64,000 bases of DNA. Source: Nocardioides luti (lineage in GTDB: Bacteria > Actinomycetota > Actinomycetes > Propionibacteriales > Nocardioidaceae). A program made the position numbers and the translations under genes. Under the pieces are notes generated by a model, which was not told the origin of the DNA, did no database searches, and saw nothing but the letters and a program-made list of their open reading frames with translations. Each line of letters opens with the position of its first letter. Position 1 is the stretch's first letter. This document shows, piece by piece, positions 47,660 to 56,448 of this stretch. The stretch covers positions 372,001 to 436,000 of the forward strand of contig NZ_JACKXE010000002.1 of the NCBI RefSeq assembly GCF_014212315.1. Direction: 5' to 3'.

Positions 47660-47836
47660 ACGTCGGCCCGGTCACGGCGAGCACGGTCGTGCCCACGACG
47701 GTGCGCTCGGCGTACGCGCCCGCGTCGCCCGTCCGGGCCACGACCGTCGTGCCGAGCATCCCGCACCGAATCGACTGATCTGTACGGCTCGCACGTCCTC
47801 TGGTCCAGGGCTTCAACCAGACTTCATGTCAAGGAC

Positions 47837-48349
47837 TCAGGTGCCGACGCGGAGCTCGAAGCCGTCGGTGCTGTCGTCGCCGGGGCTGTGGTCGGTGACG
47901 CCCGCGACGGCGCCGACGACGCCGGCCAGCAGGAGCAGGCCGACGACGGTGGGGCCGGGGGCCGTCGGGTGGGCGGCGCGCCAGGTGTGGAAGTCGCTGC
48001 GCGTGAAGGCGGCCAGCGAGGCGATCGCGGCCGTGGTCGCGAGGAGTGACAGCAGGTCGAGGGGGTCGAGGTCAACGGCGAGGCCGATCGCGCCGAAGAC
48101 CACCTGGATGACCAGCACGACCCACGCCAGGACGGTGCGCCAGCGACGCGCCGCCAGCACCCCGGCCGAGACCCAGACGACGACCAGCACGTTGACCGGC
48201 ACGGACAGGGCCACCGAGAGGGCCTGGTCGGCGGGGCCGGACCGCACGAGCTGCAGCACCTGCCCCACCAGGCAGCTCAGGCCGAGCACCCAGGCGGAGG
48301 TGGGGACCTCGCCCGGCGATGGGACGTCGTACGCCGGGTCCTGGGTCAC
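47837..48349 (-). CDS. Hypothetical membrane protein
   Basis: A 170-residue protein with four or five hydrophobic spans (for example LVLVIQVVFGAIGLAVDL-type stretches and GLLLLAGVVGAVAGV near the C-terminus) and no recognised domain. Its start overlaps the stop of the upstream CtlX-type gene by four bases, so the two are co-expressed. Confidence 0.65.
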   Translation of the reverse strand: MTQDPAYDVPSPGEVPTSAWVLGLSCLVGQVLQLVRSGPADQALSVALSVPVNVLVVVWVSAGVLAARRWRTVLAWVVLVIQVVFGAIGLAVDLDPLDLLSLLATTAAIASLAAFTRSDFHTWRAAHPTAPGPTVVGLLLLAGVVGAVAGVTDHSPGDDSTDGFELRVGT

Positions 48350-49380
48350 GGCGCCAGGGTGTCGACGTACCGACCGTCAGCGGTGACCGGGTGGTCCTCG
48401 TTGATCGCGCGCACGGCCTCGGTCAGCTCGGTCGGGACGTGCGCGGGGCGGCGGTCGAGGTGCACGCCGGCGATCATGCAGCGCACGGAGCCGCCGGCCA
48501 GCTCGATGGTCGGGATGTCGACGGCGACGATCTCGCAGGACTCCTCGATGGCCGCGACCTGGTCGGGCCGCAGGCTGCGGCGGGCCCGCGCGGACATCGC
48601 CATCACGTAGCGACGCCGACCCTCCGGCGTACGCCCGCACAGCTCGACGGCGTTGCCGGCGAACTCGCGGATCTGCTCCTCGCTCAGCTCGACGACGGTG
48701 CGCCCGTTGACCGAGAGCCGCTCGCGGACCTGCTCGCGGCGCTGCTCGTCCGGGATCATCCCGAGCGCGATCAGGGCGACGTCCGTGCCGATGCAGGCGA
48801 TCACGTTGGTGTGGTAGACCGGAACGCCCGCGGAGTCGACCGCGTCGAAGGCCATCGGCTCGTAGCCGAAGTCGGTGCAGAACCGCTCCAGCACGTGGGT
48901 GTCGGCGCGGTGGCTGATCGCGGTGTAGGCCACGCGGGACACGTGGTCGAGGACCATCGCGCCGGTGCCCTCGAGGAAGATGCCGTCGGGCTCGAGGCCG
49001 GAGTAGTCGACGATCGTCTGGACGCGGTACTCCGACTTGAGCAGCTCGAGCACGTCGGCCCGGCGCTCGTGGCGGCGGTTGGAGGCGTACATCGGGTAGA
49101 CCGCGATCGTGCCGCCCGCGTGGGTGGAGAGCCAGTTGTTCGGGAAGACGCTGTCGGGCCGCGTGTGGTCGTGGTCCTCGAAGACGTGGACGCGCACGCC
49201 GGCCCCGCGCAGCGCCTCCGCCACGGCGTCCATCTCGGCCAGCGCGGCGGTCGAGGTGGCGGCGTCGGACTGCCCCGGGGGGACGTCCTGCTGGAAGGCG
49301 TTGTCGGCCGCGGTGGCCGGGTTGGGGAGGAACCGCTGGGCGCGGATCAGGATGACGGCGGACGGGGCTTGAGCACTCAC
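48346..49380 (-). CDS. ctlX: CtlX-type amidinotransferase-fold hydrolase
   Basis: A 344-residue pentein-fold protein like CtlX, an enzyme linked to citrulline/arginine use, and related to dimethylarginine hydrolases. Key motifs are RPDSVFPNNWLSTHAGG (substrate loop), EGTGAMVLDHVSRVAYTAIS, VYHTNVIACIG with the catalytic His, and the C-terminal nucleophile Cys in GGSVRCMIAG. It would hydrolyse a guanidino or ureido group and release ammonia. Starts with GTG in a 56-base divergent gap from the exonuclease gene. Confidence 0.85.
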   Translation of the reverse strand: MSAQAPSAVILIRAQRFLPNPATAADNAFQQDVPPGQSDAATSTAALAEMDAVAEALRGAGVRVHVFEDHDHTRPDSVFPNNWLSTHAGGTIAVYPMYASNRRHERRADVLELLKSEYRVQTIVDYSGLEPDGIFLEGTGAMVLDHVSRVAYTAISHRADTHVLERFCTDFGYEPMAFDAVDSAGVPVYHTNVIACIGTDVALIALGMIPDEQRREQVRERLSVNGRTVVELSEEQIREFAGNAVELCGRTPEGRRRYVMAMSARARRSLRPDQVAAIEESCEIVAVDIPTIELAGGSVRCMIAGVHLDRRPAHVPTELTEAVRAINEDHPVTADGRYVDTLAP

Positions 49381-49436
49381 GATGGGAGGCTAGAGCATCG
49401 GGTCGGCACCGCCCCAACTACGCTGGCCGAACTCCC

Positions 49437-50489
49437 ATGACACCCTCCGGAACCCCCTTCGCCGAGCGCCGTCTGCTGCTCGCCGTCGACGCGCCCTCGC
49501 TGCTCCACCGCAACCACCACGCGCGGGTCGAGAGCGGTCTCCACGACCGGGGCGGGCGGCCGGCCTGGGCGCTGCACGGCATGCTGCGGCAGATCCTCGA
49601 GGCCATCGACGTCTTCGCGCCGGACGCCGTGGTCTTCGGACTCGACGACCGCGTCGCCTCGGTCCGCGAGGGCCTCTACCCCGACTACAAGGCCGGCCGG
49701 GCGGCCAAGGACCCGGCACTGGTCGACCAGCTCGACCGCGCCGGCGCGATGCTCGACGCGATCGGCTTCCTCACCGTCACCCCGCCCGGGCTCGAGGCCG
49801 ACGACGTCAACGCGTCCGCGGCCACCTGGGCCGAGCGCGAGGACTGGAGCTGCGTGCTCATCACCTCCGACCGCGACTCCTTCGCCCACATCAGCGACCA
49901 CACCCAGGTGCTCCGGCTGATCAACGGCGGCATCGCCGCCTCTCCCCTGCTCAACCCCGCACGCCTCTTCGCCATGTACGGCGTGGCCGCCGAGCGCTAC
50001 CTGGAGTACGCCGCGCTGCGGGGCGACGCGAGCGACAACCTGCCGGGGGTGCCGGGCATCGGCGAGAAGACCGCTCCGGTGCTGCTGTCCGAGATGGGCT
50101 CGATGCAGTCGGTCTGGGCCGACATCGACCACTGCGCCGGGACGAACCTCGTCGCCACGCTCGACTCCTGGAGCGAGGAGACCGGGCAGCGCCGGATCGG
50201 CGCCGGGCTGCTCAAGCGCCTGACGGCCCCCGGGGCTCGCGAGCGCTACGAGTTCAACCACGCGATCATGTCCGGCCGCACCGACCTGGACCTCGGGCTG
50301 ACCCCGGACGTCCCCGGCACCCCCGGCGTGCTGCCGCTCGACATCGACCGGGTCTCCCGGGTCGTGGGCCATCTGGGCGTCGACGCGACCACGGACCTCG
50401 CGCTGCGCGTGCTCACCGAGCCGCCCGCCTCCACGACGAGCGCCTCCGCGACGACCGGCCCCGTGACCCACCCGAGAACTCCTGACTGA
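49437..50489 (+). CDS. 5'-3' exonuclease/flap nuclease (Pol I N-domain type)
   Basis: A 350-residue stand-alone homologue of the DNA polymerase I 5'-3' exonuclease domain. Acidic metal ligands are visible in LLAVDAPSLLHR, VVFGLDDR, GLEADDV and ITSDRDSFAHI, and the helix-hairpin-helix region is GDASDNLPGVPGIGEKTA. It would process flaps in repair or replication. The Ala/Thr/Ser-rich tail after about residue 325 looks disordered. Confidence 0.9.
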   Translation: MTPSGTPFAERRLLLAVDAPSLLHRNHHARVESGLHDRGGRPAWALHGMLRQILEAIDVFAPDAVVFGLDDRVASVREGLYPDYKAGRAAKDPALVDQLDRAGAMLDAIGFLTVTPPGLEADDVNASAATWAEREDWSCVLITSDRDSFAHISDHTQVLRLINGGIAASPLLNPARLFAMYGVAAERYLEYAALRGDASDNLPGVPGIGEKTAPVLLSEMGSMQSVWADIDHCAGTNLVATLDSWSEETGQRRIGAGLLKRLTAPGARERYEFNHAIMSGRTDLDLGLTPDVPGTPGVLPLDIDRVSRVVGHLGVDATTDLALRVLTEPPASTTSASATTGPVTHPRTPD

Positions 50490-50559
50490 TCGCCGGACGA
50501 CTGGGTACGGTGGTCCGGCCGCATCACAGCGGCTCTCCCGCACGAGATGAGGACCGCCC

Positions 50560-51396
50560 GTGATCGAGTTCCGCTCGGTGAGCAAGCAGTTCCCGGACGG
50601 CACCACCGCCGTGGAGGACTTCAGCTTCGTGCTGCCCTCGCGCAAGACGACCGTCCTGGTCGGCTCCTCCGGCTGCGGGAAGACGACCCTGCTCCGCATG
50701 ATCAACCGGATGATCGAGCCGACCAGCGGCCAGGTCCTCATCGACGACGTCGACGTGGCGACCCAGGACCGGGTCAAGCTGCGCCGCAGCATCGGCTACG
50801 TCCTGCAGTCCTCGGGCCTGCTCCCGCACCGCAAGGTCGTCGACAACGTCGCGACCGTGCCGGTGCTCAACGGCGTCCCGAAGGCGAAGGCCCGCGAGCA
50901 GGCGCTCGAGCTGCTCGACAAGGTGGGGCTCGACCGCGGCCTGGCCAACCGCTACCCCCGCCAGCTCTCCGGCGGCCAGCAGCAGCGGGTCGGGGTCGCG
51001 CGGGCGCTCGCCAGCGACCCCAACATCCTCCTGATGGACGAGCCGTTCGGCGCCGTCGACCCGATCGTGCGGGCCGACCTCCAGAACGAGCTGAACCGGC
51101 TGCAGCGCGAGCTCGGCAAGACGATCGTCTTCGTCACCCACGACATCGAGGAGGCCTTCGTCCTCGCCGACCAGGTGATCATCTTCCGCAAGGGCGGGGT
51201 GATCGCCCAGGCGGGCAGCCCGGCCGAGATCCTCGCCGCGCCGGCCGACGACTTCGTCGCCTCCTTCATCGGCGCCGACAAGGGCAAGCGCGACCTCTTC
51301 GTCCAGGAGCGCCCCGACGACGGTGGCCGACGGCTCGTCGTCGACGCGAACGGCCGCGCGATCGGGGTCCTCGGGGACGGATCACCCGCCTCGTGA
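50560..51396 (+). CDS. Osmoprotectant ABC transporter, ATP-binding protein
   Basis: A 278-residue ABC ATPase of the OpuCA/ProV group: Walker A GSSGCGKTT, LSGGQQQRVGVARAL signature, Walker B ILLMDEPFGAVDP and FVTHDIEEAF. The C-terminal tail is too short for the paired CBS domains of OpuCA. GTG start; its stop overlaps the first permease gene (GTGA). Confidence 0.92.
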   Translation: MIEFRSVSKQFPDGTTAVEDFSFVLPSRKTTVLVGSSGCGKTTLLRMINRMIEPTSGQVLIDDVDVATQDRVKLRRSIGYVLQSSGLLPHRKVVDNVATVPVLNGVPKAKAREQALELLDKVGLDRGLANRYPRQLSGGQQQRVGVARALASDPNILLMDEPFGAVDPIVRADLQNELNRLQRELGKTIVFVTHDIEEAFVLADQVIIFRKGGVIAQAGSPAEILAAPADDFVASFIGADKGKRDLFVQERPDDGGRRLVVDANGRAIGVLGDGSPAS

Positions 51397-52034
51397 ACTG
51401 GACCGAGAACAACCTCGACCTGATCCGCGAGCTCACGATCAACCACGCGCGGCTCTCGGTCATCCCGATCATCGCGAGCTTCGTGCTCTCGATCCCGCTC
51501 GGCTGGCTGGCCAACCGCAACACGGCGATGCGCTCGCTGGTGATCGGCGGGGGCAGCCTGCTCTACACGATCCCCTCGCTGCCGCTGTTCGTGATCCTGC
51601 CGCTGGTCATCGGCACCCGCGTCCTGGACGAGACCAACCTCGTCGTCGCCCTCAGCATCTACGGCGTCGCGATCATGTCCCGCTCGGCCGCCGACGCCCT
51701 GGCGTCGGTGGACAAGCCGGTCCTCGACGCCTCGACCGCGATGGGCTTCTCGCCGCTGTCGCGCTTCCTCAAGGTCGACCTGCCGCTCGCCGGACCAGTC
51801 CTGCTGGCCGGGATCCGGGTGGTGTCGGTGAGCACGATCGCCCTGGTGTCGGTGGGCGTCATCATCGGCTCGTCGAACCTCGGCTACCTCTTCCAGAACG
51901 GCAAGCAGCGCGGCATCCTCGAGGAGGTCGTGGTCGGCGTACTGATCAGCCTCGTCCTGGCCCTGGTCTTCGACCTGCTGATCGTGCTCGCGGGGCGCCT
52001 GCTGCTCCCGTGGAACCGGAAGGCGCTGGCATGA
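51393..52034 (+). CDS. Osmoprotectant ABC transporter, permease 1
   Basis: A 213-residue permease of the OpuCB/OpuCD type with five hydrophobic spans and the cytoplasmic coupling loop DASTAMGFSPLSRFLKVDLP. GTG at 51393 overlaps the ATPase stop; its own stop overlaps the second permease. The open frame upstream lies inside the ATPase gene. Confidence 0.92.
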   Translation: MNWTENNLDLIRELTINHARLSVIPIIASFVLSIPLGWLANRNTAMRSLVIGGGSLLYTIPSLPLFVILPLVIGTRVLDETNLVVALSIYGVAIMSRSAADALASVDKPVLDASTAMGFSPLSRFLKVDLPLAGPVLLAGIRVVSVSTIALVSVGVIIGSSNLGYLFQNGKQRGILEEVVVGVLISLVLALVFDLLIVLAGRLLLPWNRKALA

Positions 52035-52789
52035 ACCTCCTGCTCAGCGCGCTGCGCTGGATCTTCGACCCGGCCCACTGGCAGCCCGGCAGCCAGAGCC
52101 CGCTCCCCCTCCAGGACCGCCTGCAGGAGCACCTGCTCTACACCTTCGTCTCGGTCGCCATCGCCTGCCTGATCGCGCTCCCGCTCGGCTTCCTCATCGG
52201 CCACACCGGCCGCGGCCGCCAGCTGGTCATCGGCTTCACCGGCTCGATGCGGGCGCTCCCGACCCTGGGGCTCCTGTTCTTCCTGCTGATGGTCTTCGGG
52301 CGCTTCCTGTCGTACGACACCGCGCCGATCGTCGGCGCCACGATCGCGTTCGTGATCCTGGCCATCCCCTCGATCCTGGCGGGTGCCTACTCCGGCCTCG
52401 AGTCCGTCGACCGCACCACGATCGACGCGGCCCGGGCCACGGGCCTGACCGAGTGGCAGATCCTCACCCAGGTGGAGATCCCCCTCGGCCTCCCCCTCAT
52501 CGTCGGCGGGATCCGGGCCGGGACGCTGCAGGTCATCGCCACCGTGACCATCGCGTCGTACGCCGGCCTCGGCGGGCTGGGGCGCGTCATCACGGCGGGG
52601 ATCGGCCTCAACGACTACGATCGGATCCTCGGTGGGGCTCTGCTCGTCACCATGCTGGCACTGGTCGTCGACGCCGTCTTCGCCCTGCTCCAGCGCTTCA
52701 CGGCCACAGCAGGGCTCCGCGAGTCCCGCACGACCGCCCGCACGGGCAGCCGCCGGTCACCGCGACCGACCACGCGCGAGAGCGTGTGA
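52031..52789 (+). CDS. Osmoprotectant ABC transporter, permease 2
   Basis: A 252-residue permease with the coupling loop DAARATGLTEWQILTQVEIP and several spans. Forms a heterodimer with permease 1. The basic tail after about 228 (RESRTTARTGSRRS) is cytoplasmic. ATG at 52031 overlaps the previous stop. Confidence 0.92.
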   Translation: MNLLLSALRWIFDPAHWQPGSQSPLPLQDRLQEHLLYTFVSVAIACLIALPLGFLIGHTGRGRQLVIGFTGSMRALPTLGLLFFLLMVFGRFLSYDTAPIVGATIAFVILAIPSILAGAYSGLESVDRTTIDAARATGLTEWQILTQVEIPLGLPLIVGGIRAGTLQVIATVTIASYAGLGGLGRVITAGIGLNDYDRILGGALLVTMLALVVDAVFALLQRFTATAGLRESRTTARTGSRRSPRPTTRESV

Positions 52790-52808
52790 TACGAAGGGAA
52801 CACACCCC

Positions 52809-53738
52809 ATGACCAGTTTCCGTAACCGGACCGGCCGGATCGGGGCCGTCACGCTTGCGGCGGGCCTCGTCCTGTCGCTCGCCTCCTGCTCGTCCAGCGA
52901 CCCGACGGCCCCGCCGAAGGCGGACGGGGGCGGCGACGCCGTCGTCGTCGGCTCGTTCGCGTTCCCCGAGAGCGAGATCCTCGGCGAGATCTACGCCCAG
53001 GCCCTCGAGGCCAAGGGCATCGACGTCACGACGAAGTTCAACATCGGCCCGCGCCAGCAGACCATCCCGGCCCTGCAGGACGGCTCGATCAACCTGATCC
53101 CGGAGTACAACGGCAACCTGCTGGCGTACTACAACCCGGACTACACCGAGCGCACGACCGACGAGGTCAACGGTGCCCTGAGCGACGCCGTCGCCAAGGA
53201 CAAGCTGCGCGTGCTCGACTCGGCCGAGGCCGAGGACAAGGACGCCTACGTCGTCACGAGCGAGACCGCAGCCAAGGGCATCTCGTCGATCGGCGACCTC
53301 ACCAAGATCGAGCCGTTCAAGCTCGGCGCGAACCCGCAGTTCGGCGAGCTGGGCTACGGCATCCCCGGGCTCAAGAGCGTCTACAAGGTCTCCGACGTCG
53401 ACTTCGTCCCGATCGAGGACTTCGGCGGGCCCGACACGGTCAAGGCCCTCGTCGACGACAGCGTCCAGGTCGCCGACATCTACACCACGTCCCCGGCCCT
53501 GACCGCCGAGAAGCTGGTCGTCCTCGACGACCCGGAGAACCTCATCTCGGCGCAGAACATCACGCCGCTGATCGCGGACTCGGTCTACAGCGACGAGATC
53601 GCCTCGGCGCTCGACGCGGTCTCGGCCGCGCTGACCACCGACGACCTGATCGCCCTGCGCGACCGGGTCGAGGGTGACGAGAAGGCCTCGGCGGCCACGG
53701 CCGCCAAGGACTGGCTGGCCGAGAAGGGCCTCGACTGA
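52809..53738 (+). CDS. Osmoprotectant ABC transporter, substrate-binding lipoprotein
   Basis: A 309-residue lipoprotein with a signal peptide and lipobox SLASC, Cys27. The mature part is of the OpuAC/OsmF type (FAFPESEILGEIYAQALE, GSINLIPEYNGNLLAYY, PVYKVSDVDFVPIEDFGGP-like VYKVSDVDFVPIEDFGGP). It binds glycine betaine, choline or a related quaternary amine. Twenty bases after permease 2. Confidence 0.92.
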   Translation: MTSFRNRTGRIGAVTLAAGLVLSLASCSSSDPTAPPKADGGGDAVVVGSFAFPESEILGEIYAQALEAKGIDVTTKFNIGPRQQTIPALQDGSINLIPEYNGNLLAYYNPDYTERTTDEVNGALSDAVAKDKLRVLDSAEAEDKDAYVVTSETAAKGISSIGDLTKIEPFKLGANPQFGELGYGIPGLKSVYKVSDVDFVPIEDFGGPDTVKALVDDSVQVADIYTTSPALTAEKLVVLDDPENLISAQNITPLIADSVYSDEIASALDAVSAALTTDDLIALRDRVEGDEKASAATAAKDWLAEKGLD

Positions 53739-53784
53739 TCCGTCCCACCTGCTCGACGCGCACCACCTGAACGACCTGCAGCAC

Positions 53785-53820
53785 GACGAAGGCCCGGACC
53801 GCACGGTCCGGGCCTTCGTC
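53785..53820. terminator. Perfect 16-bp stem terminator between convergent operons
   Basis: GACGAAGGCCCGGACC (53785-53800) pairs exactly with GGTCCGGGCCTTCGTC (53805-53820) around GCAC. It lies between the 3' ends of the osmoprotectant operon (+) and the Liv-type operon (-). Confidence 0.75.
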
Positions 53821-53847
53821 GTCCGCACGGGTGCCGACGTCGTCCAT

Positions 53848-53981
53848 CGAGTCGGCGCGTCTGCAGACGTCAGGACCGTCGAGTCGGCGCGTCTGCAGGC
53901 CCCGGAACGGCCGAGTCGGCGCACCTGCTGCTGCAGATGCGCCGACTCGGTGTGCTTCTCGTCGGCAGATGCGCCGACTCG
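53848..53981. repeat. Cluster of five 17-19 bp direct and inverted repeats
   Basis: CGAGTCGGCGCGTCTGCAG occurs at 53848-53866 and 53880-53898, a variant CGAGTCGGCGCACCTGC at 53912-53928, and inverted copies around 53931-53949 and 53965-53981 (GCAGATGCGCCGACTCG). The cluster ends nine bases before the stop of the substrate-binding protein gene at 53990. Confidence 0.75.
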
Positions 53982-53989
53982 GCGGTGGG

Positions 53990-55228
53990 TCAGTTGCCGA
54001 GGAACCCGGCGACGTCGTCACCGACGTACATGTCGGTGACGGCCTTCGCGCCACCGGGCACGTCGGCGGCCTGGAAGATGTAGCTCGAGTCGCTGGGCGA
54101 AGTGCCCACCTGGTAGGCCAGCGGCACGGCGAGGCCGCCGGTGTCGACGGTGCCGAGCTCGTCCTTCGCGGCGAGCACGCCCTCGGGCGTGAGGTCGCCG
54201 TTCTCGCAGGCCTTGTCCAGGATCTGGCGCATGACGTCGGCCGCGGCGGTGCCGAAGACGACACCCAGCGTCGGGTCACCGGGGTAGGCGGCCTGGTACT
54301 CCTTGAGCAGGTCGGGGAGCTTGTCGAACGGCGCGACCGGCGAGGCGACGAACAGGTTCTTCTCCAGCGCCGGGCCGGCGGGGCCGTCCAGCAGCGCGGG
54401 GGCGAAGACCGGGTTGTTGCCGGCGATCGGGACGTCGAGCCCGGCCGAGGCGGCCACGCCGGCGACCGAGGCGGTCTGCCCGGGGGCCACGGTCAGCGCG
54501 ATGGCCTTGACGCCCTCGGCCTTGAGCTTCGTGACCGGCGCGGTCATGTCGGTGTCGGTCGACTGGATCTGCTGCTCGACGACCGTCATCCCGTGCTGCT
54601 CGGCGAAGTACTTCGAGCCGGCCAGGCCGCCCTCGCCGTACTCACCCTCGAAGTAGATGTGGCCGATCTTGTCGCCCTCCTTGATCTTGCCCTCCTTGAG
54701 GAGGTAGTCGAGGACGTTGATCATCTCGACCTCGTACGTCGCGCCGACGATCGTGATCTCGGGGCTCTCGGTGAGCGACTGCGCCCACGCGGCCGGGATG
54801 TTGACCATGGAGTCCTGGTCGAGCTGCGGCAGCAGGCCGGTGTTGATCGGCGAGCCGATGGTCTGCTCGATGGCCAGCACGTCGTTGTGGATCGAGCTGT
54901 AGAGCTGGATGCCGCGCTGGGTGTCGTAGCCGTGGTCCTTGACCGTCTCGTCGATGGTGTACTTGCCGCAGATCTTGTCGCCGGCGTTCTGCTTCTTCCA
55001 GTAGAGCGCCTGGGCGTTGGTGATGTCCTTGCCGAGTGCCGCGAAGACACCCGTCAGGTCGGTGAGCGACCCGAGGTGGATGGTGGTGCCGTCGATCCCA
55101 CGGCCGACCTTGACGCCGTCCTGCTCGGTGGTCGCGCTGTCGCCGGCCTTGGTGCTGCAGCCGGACGCCGCCAGCACCATGGCCGCCGACACGAGCGTGA
55201 CCGCCCCGCGCTTGGTCATTCTGTTCAT
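53990..55228 (-). CDS. Branched-chain-type ABC transporter substrate-binding lipoprotein
   Basis: A 412-residue lipoprotein: signal peptide with lipobox LAASGC (Cys24), then a type I periplasmic binding fold of the LivK family (IHLGSLTDLTGVFAALGKD, VKDHGYDTQRGIQLY, ITIVGATYEVEMIN). GAGGAGA is eight bases before the ATG at 55226-55228, which overlaps the permease stop. The ligand is unknown; an acyl-CoA ligase in the same operon suggests a carboxylic acid. Confidence 0.92.
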   Translation of the reverse strand: MNRMTKRGAVTLVSAAMVLAASGCSTKAGDSATTEQDGVKVGRGIDGTTIHLGSLTDLTGVFAALGKDITNAQALYWKKQNAGDKICGKYTIDETVKDHGYDTQRGIQLYSSIHNDVLAIEQTIGSPINTGLLPQLDQDSMVNIPAAWAQSLTESPEITIVGATYEVEMINVLDYLLKEGKIKEGDKIGHIYFEGEYGEGGLAGSKYFAEQHGMTVVEQQIQSTDTDMTAPVTKLKAEGVKAIALTVAPGQTASVAGVAASAGLDVPIAGNNPVFAPALLDGPAGPALEKNLFVASPVAPFDKLPDLLKEYQAAYPGDPTLGVVFGTAAADVMRQILDKACENGDLTPEGVLAAKDELGTVDTGGLAVPLAYQVGTSPSDSSYIFQAADVPGGAKAVTDMYVGDDVAGFLGN

Positions 55229-56448
55229 CTGTTGTCTCCTCGAGTTGACGTGCCGGCTTGCGCCGTTGTGGTGATCGGGTCCTGATCGGCACCGGGGGGC
55301 GCCGCCGGGGCGGCTCCGGGTGCACGTGCGGGGCGCCGCAGGCGGCGCGCGAGACCGACGAGGCCGCCGGGCTCGAAGAGCACGACGAGGATGATCGCCG
55401 CGCCGTAGAGGAAGGCGGCCGCCTGGCTCGCCACGATCCCGGGCTGGCCCGGGTCGACGATGAACGGCAGCGCGCCGGCGTACTGCTGGAAGACGAGCGG
55501 CAGCGCGCTCACGAAGGTGGCACCCAGCACCGAGCCCCAGACCGAGCCGAGGCCGCCGAGCACGATCATCGCGAGGAACTGCACCGACAGCGTGAGCCCG
55601 AAGGACTCCGGCGCCACGGAGCCGATCGACAGCGCGTAGAGGACACCGGCGAGGCCGGCGTACATCGACGAGACGAGGAACGACTTGGCCTTGTAGTCGC
55701 GGACGTCGACGCCCATGACCGAGGCCGCGACCTCGCTGTCGCGCAGGGTCTGCAGCGCCCGACCGGGTCGCGAGCGGAGCAGGTTGGCGGCGAACCAGCA
55801 GGCGCCGATGCAGAGCACCAGGCCGAGGTACCAGAGCCGCTCGGGCTGCCCGAAGGGCACGCCGAGGACGGCGAGGTACGGCGACTCGTTGCCGCCGAAG
55901 CTGAAGCCGAAGACCGAGAACGTCGGCACCAGGCGGCCGTTGAAGCCACCGGTCACCGAGCCCCACGTGTTGAGCACGTGGTCGCCGATGAACACCAGGC
56001 CCAGCGAGGCGATGCCGAGGTAGATCCCGCGCAGGCGGGCCGCGATCGGGCTGAACACCAGCCCCATCACGCCGGCGGCGACCACGCCGAGGACCATCGC
56101 GAGCAGCGGCGACCAGCCGAGGCCGCCGTACGGGTTGGCCGTGCCGCCGGGCTCGCCGGCGACGTAGGTGTAGGTCACGGCACCGACCGCCAGGAAGAAG
56201 GCGTGCGCCAGCGACAGCTGGCCGGTGGTGCCCACGAGGAGGTTCAGGCCGACGGCGCCGATGACGGCGCCGAAGACCGCGAAGCCGGTGCGGAGCCAGA
56301 ACTCCTCGACGTAGAGCGGCAGGGCGAGCAGCACGACGAGCAGGGCCAGGCCCAGCACGAGCTTGACCAGCCGGCCGGCGGTCGGGGTCGAGCGACGGCT
56401 CGTCGCGGGCTGCTGCGAGGGGCGTTCCTTCACGGTGGTCTCAGACAC
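55225..56448 (-). CDS. Branched-chain-type ABC transporter permease LivM
   Basis: A 407-residue permease with about ten hydrophobic spans. LLVGTTGQLSLAHAFFLAVG and SEVAASVMGVDVRDYKAKSF are LivM signatures. The C-terminal 45 residues are an Ala/Pro-rich tail. The gene shares eight bases with livH and four with the binding-protein gene. Confidence 0.92.
   Translation of the reverse strand: MSETTVKERPSQQPATSRRSTPTAGRLVKLVLGLALLVVLLALPLYVEEFWLRTGFAVFGAVIGAVGLNLLVGTTGQLSLAHAFFLAVGAVTYTYVAGEPGGTANPYGGLGWSPLLAMVLGVVAAGVMGLVFSPIAARLRGIYLGIASLGLVFIGDHVLNTWGSVTGGFNGRLVPTFSVFGFSFGGNESPYLAVLGVPFGQPERLWYLGLVLCIGACWFAANLLRSRPGRALQTLRDSEVAASVMGVDVRDYKAKSFLVSSMYAGLAGVLYALSIGSVAPESFGLTLSVQFLAMIVLGGLGSVWGSVLGATFVSALPLVFQQYAGALPFIVDPGQPGIVASQAAAFLYGAAIILVVLFEPGGLVGLARRLRRPARAPGAAPAAPPGADQDPITTTAQAGTSTRGDNR

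Noticed and set aside
53848-53981. Repeat cluster as a CRISPR array
   Set aside because: Units are short, mix direct and inverted orientation, and spacers are irregular (13 bases or fewer in places). No cas genes are in the window.
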